From positions 5,374 through 69,373 of the forward strand of contig DATBHG010000053.1 in the NCBI GenBank assembly GCA_036557665.1: DNA of 64,000 bases, in the 5' to 3' direction. The translations under genes and the position numbers were made by a program. This stretch comes from VAZQ01 sp036557665. Its GTDB lineage: Bacteria; Pseudomonadota; Alphaproteobacteria; Rhizobiales; Xanthobacteraceae. Each line of letters begins with the position of its first letter. Within the stretch, counting starts at the first letter, position 1. The notes below the pieces were generated by a model that was not told the DNA's origin, did not search any database, and saw nothing but the letters and a program-made list of their open reading frames with translations. Below are positions 1-8,631 of this stretch, piece by piece.

Positions 1-763
1 GCCCCGGCTCCACGATCGTCTCCGGCACCGCGTTGCCGAAATGCCTGCGCAGCGCCCGGAAGATCGCGCGCCCGTAGGTGTCGAGCCGCGGCGTCTTGCG
101 CACGTAGCGCGCGGGAAAGCCGCCGCCGAGATTGACCATGGAGAGCGTGATGCCGCGCTCGGCGCAGGTGCGGAAGATCGAGGCGGTCGAGGCGAGCGCC
201 CGGTCCCAGGCTTCGACGTTGTGCTGCTGCGAGCCCACGTGGAAGGAGATGCCGTGCGGCAGGAGCCCCAGCCGATGCGCGAGCTCCAGGACGTCGGCGG
301 CATAGTCCGGCTCGCAGCCGAACTTGCGCGACAGCGGCCACTCCGAGCCGGTGCCGTCGCAATGGATGCGGCAGATCACGCGGGCGCCGGGGGCGCAGCG
401 CGCCACCTTCTCGACCTCCGCCTCGCAGTCGACCGCGAACAGGCTCACGCCCATGGCCGCCACCGCCGCGATCTCGCTCTCCTTCTTTATGGTATTGCCG
501 TAGGAGATGCGCTCGGGCGTCGCGCCGGCGGCGAGCACCGCCTGGGTCTCGCTCACCGAGGCGACGTCGAAGCAGGAGCCGAGCTCGGCGAGAAGCTTGA
601 GGATCTGCGGCGCGGGATTGGCCTTGACCGCGTAGAACACTCTGGTGTCAGGGAGCGCCTTGGCGAACATGACATAGTTCTCGCGCACGACATCGAGGTC
701 GAGCACGAGGCAGGGGCCGTCGCCCTGGCGTTGCTTGAGGAACTCGCGGATCCGTGCAGTCAT
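1..763 (-). CDS. Ornithine/lysine/DAP decarboxylase family 2 (partial, C-terminus off the left edge)
   Basis: A PLP-dependent fold-type III decarboxylase, most likely ornithine decarboxylase making putrescine from ornithine in the cytoplasm. The first 254 residues are present. The PLP lysine sits in YAVKANP at about residue 47, followed by the conserved phosphate-barrel segments FDVASVSE, SFHVGSQ and the glycine-rich NLGGGFPARY near residue 220. The start ATG at 763 is chosen because homology begins at once and no earlier in-frame start precedes it. The long structured spacer upstream, behind htpG, matches the known habit of alphaproteobacterial speF genes to carry an RNA leader. The catalytic C-terminal Cys and the substrate-specificity helix are outside the window, so lysine or diaminopimelate cannot be excluded as substrate. 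Confidence 0.85.
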   Translation of the reverse strand, partial: MTARIREFLKQRQGDGPCLVLDLDVVRENYVMFAKALPDTRVFYAVKANPAPQILKLLAELGSCFDVASVSETQAVLAAGATPERISYGNTIKKESEIAAVAAMGVSLFAVDCEAEVEKVARCAPGARVICRIHCDGTGSEWPLSRKFGCEPDYAADVLELAHRLGLLPHGISFHVGSQQHNVEAWDRALASTASIFRTCAERGITLSMVNLGGGFPARYVRKTPRLDTYGRAIFRALRRHFGNAVPETIVEPG

Positions 764-779
764 CTCGACTGTGCTCCCT

Positions 780-1240
780 CTCCGGCGTGGCGGCGTGCGC
801 CTGGTGAACCTCCTGCAATGCACGGGCCCGCTTGCGCGTGCCGTGCATCACTCGCGATGTTGCCTTGGTCCGGATGAGGGAGAGATCCCGTTCCGCACGC
901 CCGGCAAGAAGGACAAGCCTCTTCGGTAATCCGGCGTTGCGCCGGCGGTCCCAAAAAAGCCCGTTCCGTCGTTGCTTTAAGCCGCGTCCCCCGTGGAGAG
1001 CGGGGTGCGCCGGTTCGCCTCCGGCTGCCGATCGCATGAGCAAGGAAGTCAGGTCACTTCCTTAGGCGGCTGTCCGGCCTCTTGTCCGGATGCCCACCGA
1101 TCGACACACGGCCACAGGCACGTGCGAAATTGGGCATGCATCAAATAGGCGAACTCGCCGCGTCTCGCAAGCGATTTGCTCTATTTGCTCACCGCGTTTT
1201 TGCACGCGAGCGTTTTTGTGGATCACCACGCGCCACGCAG
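780..1240 (-). ncRNA. Candidate structured 5' leader of the ornithine decarboxylase gene (speF-leader type)
   Basis: The 668 bases between htpG and the decarboxylase start hold no convincing gene but many perfect hairpins: ATGCACGG/CCGTGCAT (818-825 with 841-848), AAGGAAGT/ACTTCCTT with a 6-base loop (1042-1063), GGCGA/TCGCC (1148-1159) and CAAATAG/CTATTTG (1142-1148 with 1181-1187). A conserved RNA motif upstream of speF in alphaproteobacteria is established; that this stretch is that motif is my inference from position, length and folding, not from a covariance-model match. Confidence 0.35.
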
Positions 1241-1342
1241 ATGTGTTGGGCCGTCATCCTGAGGCGCTCGCGCTCGTTTGGGCGCGGGCCTCGAAGGCTG
1301 GCGGTGCAAGCGGGACCGTCAACCGTGCGATGGATGTTCGTA

Positions 1343-1408
1343 GGGCGGCGCATGCGCCGCCCGATCTAGCGCGGTGCATGCCCGAGCGCGGGCGAGGCAT
1401 GCCTCGCC
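1343..1408. repeat. Two perfect palindromes downstream of htpG
   Basis: A 20-base perfect palindrome (1343-1362, centre GCATGC, arms GGGCGGC/GCCGCCC) and an 18-base one (1391-1408, centre GCATGC, arms GGCGAG/CTCGCC) lie within 70 bases after the htpG stop. Both share the GCATGC centre, like REP-type intergenic palindromes. They could end htpG transcription or protect its 3' end, but no U-run follows, so a classical intrinsic terminator is not shown. Confidence 0.6.
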
Positions 1409-1431
1409 GCTACGAGGCAATGGACTGCGTG

Positions 1432-3351
1432 TCAGCCGGCGGCGAGGGCGCGGATGACCAGCCGGTTGAGGCGGCTCGCAAACGCTGCGGGATCGTCCGG
1501 CACCTCGCCGTCGAGGATCTTCGCCTGCTCGAACAGGAGCGCCGAGAGGTCGGCGACCTCCTCTTGCCGGGCATCGGCCTTGGCGCGTCCGACCGCCCGC
1601 ACGATCGGGTGGCGCATGTTGAGCTCCAGTATCGGCTTGGCGGCGGCGTTGCGGTTCTGGCGCGCCAGAAGCCGCGAGAGCTCGCGATCGAAGCCGGCGC
1701 CGGCGACGAGACACGCCGGGCTTTCGGTGAGGCGGCTCGAGGCGCGCACGTTGGAGACCCGCTCGCCCAGCGCGTTCTTCACCGCCTCGATCAGCGCCGC
1801 CTCGTCGATCTCGCCGGCCTTGGCGGCATCCTCTGGCGGCGGCGCGGCCGCCTCCAGGAGCGGCACCAGGCTCAAATCGACCTCGCCTTGGCTGAGCGAC
1901 TTGAGCGGCTTGCCCTCGTGCTCCTGCGGCATCGAGGTCCAGAGCGCATCGACGGGATCGGTCAGGAGCAGCACCTCGATGCCGCGCGCGCGGGCGGCTT
2001 CGAGCTTGGGATTGGAGCGCAGCTGCTCGGGGCTCTCGCCGACGAGGTAGTAGATCTCCGTCTGGTTGGGCCGCAGGTCCGCGACGTATTGCCCGATCGT
2101 GCGCGGCTCCTCGCCTTTGGTGGTGGTAAAGCGCGCGAGCGCGAGCAGCTGGCCGTGCCGCTCGTGGTCCTCGTAGATCCCTTCCTTGATGATCCGCCCG
2201 AAGGCGTCCCAGATCTGCTTGAGCTTGTCCGGCTCCTTCTCGCCGAGGCCGGCGAGCTCGGCGACCACCCGGCTGGTCACGGCCTTCCTGATCTGCTCGA
2301 CCAGCGGGTTGTTCTGCAGCATCTCGCGCGAGATGTTGAGCGGCATGTCCTCGCTGTCGACGACGCCGCGCACGAAGCGCAGGTAGGATGGCAGCAGCTC
2401 GGCGTCGTCGGTGATGTAGACCCGGCGCACATAGAGCTTGACCCGCGCCTTGCGGCCCTCGTCGAACGCCGCGAACGGCTGGGTCGACGGCGCAAACAGC
2501 AGCACCGCGTAGGACTGACGCCCCTCGGCCTTGTAGTGGATCACCAGCGCCGGCTCGTTGAACGCCCCGGTAATGGACTTGTAGGCCTGGGCGTAGTCCT
2601 CCGGCGTGAGCTCGGATTTCGGCCGCTGCCAGATCGCGCTAGCGGTATTGATCTGGCTCGGCTCGCCTTCCTTGCCGGCGAGCTCGATCGGAAAGAGGAT
2701 GTGGTCGGAGTAGGTCTTGACGATGCGCTGGATGGCGTAGGTTTCGAGATACTTTTTGGCGTCGCCCTTGAGGTGGAGGATCACCTCGGTCCCGCGCGGC
2801 ACCCGCTCGGCCTGCTCCTTGGTGGCGGGGGTGATCTCGAACCCGGATTCGCCCGACGACTGCCAGACCCAGACCTCATCGGAGCCGGCGCGGCGGCTGA
2901 TCACCTCGATGCGGTCGGCGACCATGAAGGCGGAATAGAAGCCGACCCCGAACTGGCCGATCAGCGCGGCGCCCTCCTTGCCCTCCTCCTTGCCCTGCGC
3001 GAGGCGATCGACGAAGGCGCGCGTTCCCGAGCGCGCCACCGTGCCGAGATTGTCGATGAGCTCCTGGCGGTCCATGCCGATGCCGGTGTCGGAGACGGTC
3101 AGCGTGGCCGCCTCGGCATCGGGCCGGATCCGGATGGCAAGCGCGCCGCCTTTCTCCAGCAATTCCGGGCGCGCGATGGCGTCGTAGCGCAGCCGGTCGC
3201 AGGCGTCCGACGCGTTCGAGATGAGCTCGCGCAGGAAGATCTCGGTCTCGGAATAGACCGAATGCACCATCAGGCGCAGGAGCTCGGTGACCTCCGCCTG
3301 GAAGGGATGGGCTTCGGGCCGCGTGCCGGCGTCCGCTGTTTGCGTGCTCAT
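1432..3351 (-). CDS. htpG: HtpG, bacterial Hsp90 chaperone
   Basis: Cytosolic ATP-dependent chaperone of the Hsp90 family, 639 residues, the usual length. The GHKL ATPase domain fills the first ~215 residues: ELISNASDACD (Asn46 and Asp49, nucleotide/Mg site), DTGIGM and GQFGVGFYSAFMVAD; the middle domain contains FVRGVVDSEDMPLNISRE and QNNPLVEQIRK; the C-terminal dimerisation domain ends at the stop. The start ATG at 3351 has GAGGAG five bases upstream and begins MSTQT; longer in-frame upstream sequence has no chaperone similarity. It is divergent from the hybrid kinase gene and shares a 219-base promoter region with it. An RpoH-like promoter element is possible just upstream (separate entry). 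Confidence 0.97.
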   Translation of the reverse strand: MSTQTADAGTRPEAHPFQAEVTELLRLMVHSVYSETEIFLRELISNASDACDRLRYDAIARPELLEKGGALAIRIRPDAEAATLTVSDTGIGMDRQELIDNLGTVARSGTRAFVDRLAQGKEEGKEGAALIGQFGVGFYSAFMVADRIEVISRRAGSDEVWVWQSSGESGFEITPATKEQAERVPRGTEVILHLKGDAKKYLETYAIQRIVKTYSDHILFPIELAGKEGEPSQINTASAIWQRPKSELTPEDYAQAYKSITGAFNEPALVIHYKAEGRQSYAVLLFAPSTQPFAAFDEGRKARVKLYVRRVYITDDAELLPSYLRFVRGVVDSEDMPLNISREMLQNNPLVEQIRKAVTSRVVAELAGLGEKEPDKLKQIWDAFGRIIKEGIYEDHERHGQLLALARFTTTKGEEPRTIGQYVADLRPNQTEIYYLVGESPEQLRSNPKLEAARARGIEVLLLTDPVDALWTSMPQEHEGKPLKSLSQGEVDLSLVPLLEAAAPPPEDAAKAGEIDEAALIEAVKNALGERVSNVRASSRLTESPACLVAGAGFDRELSRLLARQNRNAAAKPILELNMRHPIVRAVGRAKADARQEEVADLSALLFEQAKILDGEVPDDPAAFASRLNRLVIRALAAG

Positions 3352-3384
3352 TCCGCTCCTCGCAAGTTCAAGAAAACGCTGCGG

Positions 3385-3412
3385 ATATATCGCGCAACGG
3401 CGCTCCTGCAAG
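3385..3412 (-). promoter_or_regulatory. Possible heat-shock (RpoH-type) promoter of htpG
   Basis: On the minus strand CTTG (3412-3409) is followed about 16 bases later by CGATATAT (3392-3385), 34 bases upstream of the htpG start. Alphaproteobacterial RpoH promoters have a CTTG -35 element and a C-rich/TAT-containing -10. The -10 agreement is only partial, so this is a candidate. Confidence 0.3.
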
Positions 3413-3570
3413 GGTGGCGGGAGGGCGGAAATGCGCGGCGCTGCCGGGGATGGGCACTCATGTGTTGCGCCCACGGGGGCTGCGCGATGTGGGGTTCCTG
3501 TATCTTGCTGTGCTGCACAACGGTCCGCACGATATGGTAGATTAAGGCTGTCCGTTACCGGGAGGGCTAC

Positions 3571-6500
3571 GTGAAAAGGCGTGGCACAGTAAGCCGGAAA
3601 CCCTCGAAGACGCAGCACCGCAACCCTACGCGGCCGAAGCGCAGCAGCGCGGCAATGACCGCGAGCCGATCCGATCTGCCTGTTAGCGATTTGCAACAAG
3701 AGCTTATCCGCCAAGCGCGCGAGCTCGAGGAAGTGCGTGATGAGCGGGCGGCGATCGCGGATGTGCTGGGCATCATCTCCAGCTCGTCCGGCAAGCTGGA
3801 GGCGGTGTTCCAAGCTATGCTGGCCAACGCGGTGCGCATCTGCGGAGCCAAGTTCGGGGATATGTATTTGCGTGAGGCAGACGGCTTCCGCATGGCCGCG
3901 AGTCACAATGCTCCACCCGACTATGTCGAGGCACGTACGCGAGAGCCGCTACTACGCCCGCCGCCGGACACACCGCTGGGCCGCATCGCCGCCACAAAAC
4001 AGCTCGTCCAGATCGCCGACATCAAGACCATACCGTCCTATATCGAGGGGCATCCATTCGTTCGCGCGGCTGTCGACCTCGCCGCCTATCGCACGGTGCT
4101 GGCGGTCCCAATGCTCAAAGGAGATCAACTGATCGGGGCCATCGCAATTCTCCGCCAGCAGGTTCAGCCGTTCAGCGACAGGCAGATTGCGTTGCTGCAA
4201 AACTTCGCCACCCAAGCCGTCATCGCCATCGAGAACGCGCGGCTGCTCAATGAGCTGCGAGAGTCGCTCCAGCAGCAGACCGCGACGTCCAATGTGCTCA
4301 AGGTCATCAGCCGCTCCACCTTCGATTTGCAAGCTGTGCTCGATACCCTGGTCGAATCGGCGGCGCGGCTGTGCGAGGCCGATCAGGCCGCGATCAGTCG
4401 ACCGCAGGGTAATGCCTTGCTGTTTGCCGCGAGCTTCGGCTTTCCGGAGGCTTTCATCGAGGTTGCGAAGCGAATGCGATTTGTGCGGGGCCGGGGGACG
4501 ATCACTGGCCGAGCCTGGCTGGAAGGCAAACCCGTTCAGATTGCCGATGTCCTGGCCGATCCGGAATACGAGTTCACCGAAGGTCAAAAAACTACCGGCT
4601 TCCGTACCGCCCTCGCCGTCCCGTTGCTACGGGAGGGCGAAACGATCGGGGCGATGACGTTGACTCGCTCGCTTGTCCGGCCGTTCACGGCCAAGCAGAT
4701 CGAGCTGGTCACAACGTTCGCCGATCAGGCGGTGATCGCGATCGAGAACGTGCGGCTGTTCGAGGCCGAGCAGGCGCGGACACGCGAGCTCGCCGAATCG
4801 CTCGAGCAGCAGACCGCCACTGGGAACGTCCTTGAGATCATCAGCCGCTCCGCCTTCGACTTGGAGCCGGTATTCGAAACGGTTTGCGAAAGCGCGGTAC
4901 GGCTGTGCGACGCGGACCGGGCGTTCGTCTTCCGCTATGACGGCGAAGTGCTCCAAATTGTAGCGGGCTACAACTCCTCTGAGGAAATGTGGGAGTTCGT
5001 GAACAAAAACCCGATCCGGCCGGGACGGCACAGCGGATCGGCGCGTGCGGCGCTGGAACGGCGGACCATTCATATTCCGGATTGCCGTGCAGACCCGGAA
5101 TATGCCTACGGCGCGCGGGAGATCGATCCGATCCGAACACTGCTCGGGGTCCCGATTCTAAAAGGTGATGATCTCCTCGGCGTCATGATGTTGTATCGGC
5201 TGGACGTCAGGCCCTTCACAGACAAGCAAATCGCTCTCATCGAGACCTTTGCCGATCAGGCTGCCATCGCGATCGAGAATGTGCGGTTGTTCGACGAAGT
5301 GCAGGCACGCACGCGGGAGCTGGGTCGGTCGGTCGAGGAGCTGAGGGCGCTTGGCGAAGTGAGCCAAGCTGTCAATTCTACGCTCGATCTCGAGACCGTA
5401 CTGACCACGATCGTTGCCAAGGCGGTCCAGCTTTCGAACACAGACGCTGGCGTGATCTACGTTCTCGACGAGCTGGGCGAGAATCTTCTGGTGCGGGCGA
5501 CTTATGGGTTGAGCGATGAGTTGGTTGCGGCAATCCGAGCCCAGCCGCCGGGCGCTTCCGATGCGCTCCGCCATGCGATTCAGGACCGGCAACCGCTGGA
5601 AATGGATATTGGCGACGAACCGCCAAGCCCGGTCCGAGAGATCTCAATGCGCGCAGGATTTCGAGTGCGCCTGGTCGTGCCGCTGGTTGGCGCAGACCGT
5701 GTCGTCGGGGCGCTTGTGATCCGGCGCAAGCAGACGGGCAATTTTTTCAAGGAAACGATCGCGCTTCTCCAGACATTTGCAGCGCACTCGGTGCTCGCGA
5801 TCCAGAACGCGCGGCTGTTTCACGAGGTCGAAGAGAAGGGCCGCCAGCTAGCGGAGGCGAGCAAGCACAAGTCGCAGTTCCTCGCCAATATGAGCCACGA
5901 GCTGCGTACGCCCCTCAACGCCATCATCGGTGTTACCGAGATGCTGCGGGAAGATGCAGAGGCGCTAAAGCAAGACACCGAGCCGCTCGACCGCGTGCTC
6001 GGTGCGGCCCGCCACCTACTGGCTCTGATCAACGACATTCTCGATCTCTCCAAGATCGAGGCCGGCCGGATGGAGCTGCAGCTCGAGCATTTCGCGCTCG
6101 CGCCGCTGATCGAGACCGTGGTCAAGACCATCGAGCCACTGGCGGCCAAGAATGCCAACCAGGTCGCGGTCCATTGTGACGCCAGCATCGGGACGCTGCA
6201 TGCCGACCAGATGCGGCTGCGGCAGGCGCTGCTCAACCTCATAAGCAACGCGAACAAGTTTACCGACCGCGGTACCATCACCATCGACGCGCGGCAAAAG
6301 CAGGAGGCCGGCTGCGACTGGATCACGATCGCGGTTATCGACACCGGCATCGGCATGACCCCGGAGCAGATGGGAAAGCTGTTCCAGGAATTCTCCCAGG
6401 CCGATTCATCGACCACCCGCAAATATGGCGGCACCGGCCTTGGGCTCGCGATCAGCAAGCGCTTCTGCCAGATGATGGGTGGCGACATCACGGTTAAAAG

Positions 6501-7380
6501 CGAGGTGAGCCGCGGCTCGACCTTCACAATCCGCCTGCCGCGCAATGCGCAGAGTGATGCAGCGCTCGTGACCGGAGCGCGTGAGCACGCGCGAGCTCGG
6601 CGCGCTCATCCGATCGTCGAGGACGCACGAGAGCCGCTGATCCTGGTCGTCGACGACGATGCAACCGCACGCGAGCTCGTGGAGCGGCATCTCGAGCGGG
6701 CAGGGTTTGCGGTGGTCACCGCGTGCGGCGGCCAGGAAGGGCTGCAGCTGGTACGGGAGCTGCGGCCGGCGGCGGTGACGCTCGACATCACGATGCCCGA
6801 TCTCGACGGCTGGACAGTGCTCGCCGCGATCAAGGGCGATCCGGCGCTGGCAGCTACTCCGGTGGTACTGATGTCGATCGTCGATCAGAAGAATCGCGGC
6901 TATGCGCTCGGTGCAGCAGATTATCTGGTGAAGCCAGTGGACCGCGCCCAGCTGGTGGAGACGCTGACCAGCATCTGTGGCGCGGCCGCAGGGCGGGCCC
7001 TCCTGGTCGATGATGACGAGGTGGTCCGCCGCAGCGTGCGCCAGGCGCTGGAGCCAATCGGATGGCAAGTGACTGAAGCGGAGAATGGGCAGGTTGCGGT
7101 CGAATCGCTGGTTGCCACACGACCGGACGTGATCATTCTCGACCTGATGATGCCAAAGATGGACGGCTTCGAATTCCTCGACAAAGTGCGGGCTCGAGCC
7201 GACTGGGAGGATATCCCGGTGGTGGTACTTACCGCGAAGGACCTGACGGAGGAGGACCGCGATCGCCTCAATGGCGGCGTCGAGCGCATCATTCAAAAGA
7301 ACGATCGCGACGAGATGTTGCGGCAGCTCAGTCGCGAGCTAGCCAAGTGCCTCAAACGGCAGACCGTGAGGGGCGTGTGA
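3571..7380 (+). CDS. Hybrid sensor histidine kinase: four GAF domains, HisKA-HATPase, two receiver domains
   Basis: Soluble signalling kinase of 1269 residues; no membrane segments are seen. After a basic N-terminus and a short helix come four GAF-type repeats at about 55-225, 235-400, 415-575 and 590-745; each ends in the family phrase QAVIAIENARL or a variant. HisKA follows with phospho-acceptor His776 in the phrase NMSHELRTPLNAI, then HATPase with the N box near 890, DTGIGM at 924 and GGTGLGLAISKRF. Two receiver domains follow, with phospho-acceptor Asp1072 (VTLDITMPDLDGW) and Asp1191 (IILDLMMPKMDGF). The start is GTG at 3571, preceded by GGGAGGG. Its stop overlaps the start of a single-domain response regulator, so the two are translated together. 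GAF ligands are unknown. Confidence 0.93.
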   Translation: MKRRGTVSRKPSKTQHRNPTRPKRSSAAMTASRSDLPVSDLQQELIRQARELEEVRDERAAIADVLGIISSSSGKLEAVFQAMLANAVRICGAKFGDMYLREADGFRMAASHNAPPDYVEARTREPLLRPPPDTPLGRIAATKQLVQIADIKTIPSYIEGHPFVRAAVDLAAYRTVLAVPMLKGDQLIGAIAILRQQVQPFSDRQIALLQNFATQAVIAIENARLLNELRESLQQQTATSNVLKVISRSTFDLQAVLDTLVESAARLCEADQAAISRPQGNALLFAASFGFPEAFIEVAKRMRFVRGRGTITGRAWLEGKPVQIADVLADPEYEFTEGQKTTGFRTALAVPLLREGETIGAMTLTRSLVRPFTAKQIELVTTFADQAVIAIENVRLFEAEQARTRELAESLEQQTATGNVLEIISRSAFDLEPVFETVCESAVRLCDADRAFVFRYDGEVLQIVAGYNSSEEMWEFVNKNPIRPGRHSGSARAALERRTIHIPDCRADPEYAYGAREIDPIRTLLGVPILKGDDLLGVMMLYRLDVRPFTDKQIALIETFADQAAIAIENVRLFDEVQARTRELGRSVEELRALGEVSQAVNSTLDLETVLTTIVAKAVQLSNTDAGVIYVLDELGENLLVRATYGLSDELVAAIRAQPPGASDALRHAIQDRQPLEMDIGDEPPSPVREISMRAGFRVRLVVPLVGADRVVGALVIRRKQTGNFFKETIALLQTFAAHSVLAIQNARLFHEVEEKGRQLAEASKHKSQFLANMSHELRTPLNAIIGVTEMLREDAEALKQDTEPLDRVLGAARHLLALINDILDLSKIEAGRMELQLEHFALAPLIETVVKTIEPLAAKNANQVAVHCDASIGTLHADQMRLRQALLNLISNANKFTDRGTITIDARQKQEAGCDWITIAVIDTGIGMTPEQMGKLFQEFSQADSSTTRKYGGTGLGLAISKRFCQMMGGDITVKSEVSRGSTFTIRLPRNAQSDAALVTGAREHARARRAHPIVEDAREPLILVVDDDATARELVERHLERAGFAVVTACGGQEGLQLVRELRPAAVTLDITMPDLDGWTVLAAIKGDPALAATPVVLMSIVDQKNRGYALGAADYLVKPVDRAQLVETLTSICGAAAGRALLVDDDEVVRRSVRQALEPIGWQVTEAENGQVAVESLVATRPDVIILDLMMPKMDGFEFLDKVRARADWEDIPVVVLTAKDLTEEDRDRLNGGVERIIQKNDRDEMLRQLSRELAKCLKRQTVRGV

Positions 7381-7748
7381 GAATTCTATACGTCGAACAC
7401 GATGACGATAACCTCTACATGCTGAAGACGCGCCTTGAGCGGAGCGGCGATTTCGAGGTTCTCGCGACTGAGGACAGTGAGCAGGGCTGCAAGTTGGCCG
7501 TGACCGAGCACCCCGACGTAATTCTGATCGACCTCGAAATGCCGGTTATGGACCGCTGGGAACCCGTACGGACTCTCAAGAAAAACCCGCGAACTCGAAA
7601 CATCCCGATCATCGGAATGTCAGCGTATGCAGAGGCCAGCGAGCGCGAGAAAGCGATTGCTACGGGGTGCGAGGAGTTCGATGCCAAGCCGATAGAATTC
7701 CAGAGTCTCGTCGCGACTATTCGGCGCGTGCTTGCGAAGCCCAAATAG
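7377..7748 (+). CDS. Single-domain (CheY/DivK-like) response regulator
   Basis: A 123-residue receiver with no output domain. It has the acidic pocket (EHDDDN near residues 7-12), the phospho-Asp in VILIDLEMP, the Ser/Thr switch in GMSAYAE and the conserved Lys in FDAKPIE. Start is GTG at 7377, overlapping the kinase stop as GTGA with GAGGGG just upstream; an earlier in-frame GTG at 7347 would lie inside the kinase gene. It is most likely the diffusible phosphorylation target of the upstream hybrid kinase. Oddity: the normally invariant Gly after the phospho-site (MDGW) is Arg (MDRW). Confidence 0.88.
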   Translation: MRILYVEHDDDNLYMLKTRLERSGDFEVLATEDSEQGCKLAVTEHPDVILIDLEMPVMDRWEPVRTLKKNPRTRNIPIIGMSAYAEASEREKAIATGCEEFDAKPIEFQSLVATIRRVLAKPK

Positions 7749-7779
7749 ATGTTCCGATCCGGGCAGCACTCGCCGATGG

Positions 7780-8030
7780 GGTGATCGAGTGAGTGAAGCC
7801 GCCAGCGAAGCTGGCGCGATCAGCCGGTGTAAGTCCGGCCCAAGTTAAGGAGTAGCGTCCGCTTGGTAGGGTGTTGCGTGGTCGCTGGCGACAGCATTGA
7901 AGCGTACAAAGCGCTTGCATGAGGTGTGGGATGAGCCACCAAGGCTGGACATCGCAGGGGCCGAGAGTAACAAGAGAGAGTCTGACGCACCTAACCCAAC
8001 TTTCTCAACTCGCGGCCTGGGGCTGCGATT
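7780..8030 (+). ncRNA. Candidate structured RNA, possibly a 5' remnant of a group II intron
   Basis: About 250 bases with no convincing reading frame but dense secondary structure: CGCCAGC-gaa-GCTGGCG (7800-7816), GCCGG-tgtaagt-CCGGC (7823-7839) and GTCGC-tg-GCGAC (7881-7892), followed by purine-rich linkers such as GGGGCCGAGAGTAACAAGAG. The phrase GCCGGTGTAAGTCCGGC and the alternation of short GC stems with A/G linkers resemble the 5' domain I of bacterial group II introns. No reverse transcriptase gene is adjacent, so if this is an intron it is truncated. The strand is a guess from that resemblance. Confidence 0.35.
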
Positions 8031-8198
8031 TTAGCCCGCTGTAGGGCAATAAACACGAGTCGAATCAATGGTGCCGGGCCGCACAATATCTGTTGTGTAG
8101 ACCAAGCCTCTTTGTTGAGCGGCGGCGAGGCGAGGTGCGCCGACAGCGAGCGTGACTACGACGAGGAATGCCACGATGGTGAGTGGATGCGCCCGCAT
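8031..8198 (-). CDS. Short secreted protein or truncated exported protein (55 aa)
   Basis: Begins with a textbook Sec signal peptide: MRAHPL, a hydrophobic stretch TIVAFLVVVTLAV, then an APRLAAAQQ cleavage region near residue 29. Only about 26 residues follow (RGLVYTTDIVRPGTIDSTRV...). AGGAAG lies seven bases before the ATG at 8198, which strongly supports this start. The stop falls at the edge of the folded non-coding stretch, so this may be the front of a longer periplasmic protein cut off there rather than a true micro-protein. It is divergent from the next gene with a 73-base spacer. Confidence 0.5.
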   Translation of the reverse strand: MRAHPLTIVAFLVVVTLAVGAPRLAAAQQRGLVYTTDIVRPGTIDSTRVYCPTAG

Positions 8199-8271
8199 GC
8201 GAGTCTTCCTTTTCTTTATCTTAATCGGATCGGGCCGACTTTGCTTGAAGTATTTATAGGGCAGCACGCTT

Positions 8272-8631
8272 ATGTCAAACGCGAGCGTCAGCGCAGAGAC
8301 AGTCACGCAAATCGTGCTGAACCTGCACTGCCGAGCCGGTTTGCAGGTGGCTGTGTACCCTGACTTCGATGAGGCCAAGGCCGATGTAGTTCGCATCGTC
8401 GGCGAGCGGGGCGGTGATGAAGCATTGAAAGCGCTGGCTGTGTACAACGGCGGCCGAATGTACGAGTGGACCGGCCGGTACGATCACCGCCGTTTCGACC
8501 AGTACACGATTCACCTCACTCCGGTCGCAGCTGGGGAGTTGGCGACGGTGTACCAGCGGCGGCTGGCAGCTCGAGATGCGCTTGCGAAGGCGGGTCTGCC
8601 TCACGGCATTGCTCACCGCGCCTGGTGCTAA
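8272..8631 (+). CDS. Hypothetical protein, 119 aa
   Basis: I do not recognise this family. The protein is soluble and mixed alpha/beta in appearance, with an acidic first half (ADVVRIVGERGGDEALKAL) and a Tyr/Arg-rich middle (YEWTGRYDHRRFDQYTIHLT). ATG at 8272 has a weak AGGG about 11 bases upstream. Its TAA overlaps the end of the convergent SDR gene by a few bases. Codon use looks normal for the region, which favours a real gene. Confidence 0.5.
   Translation: MSNASVSAETVTQIVLNLHCRAGLQVAVYPDFDEAKADVVRIVGERGGDEALKALAVYNGGRMYEWTGRYDHRRFDQYTIHLTPVAAGELATVYQRRLAARDALAKAGLPHGIAHRAWC

Noticed and set aside
1090..3540. Long plus-strand frame of 816 codons
   Set aside because: It is the antisense shadow of htpG: Arg/Leu/Gly/Ala-rich with no domain, while the minus strand encodes a complete Hsp90.
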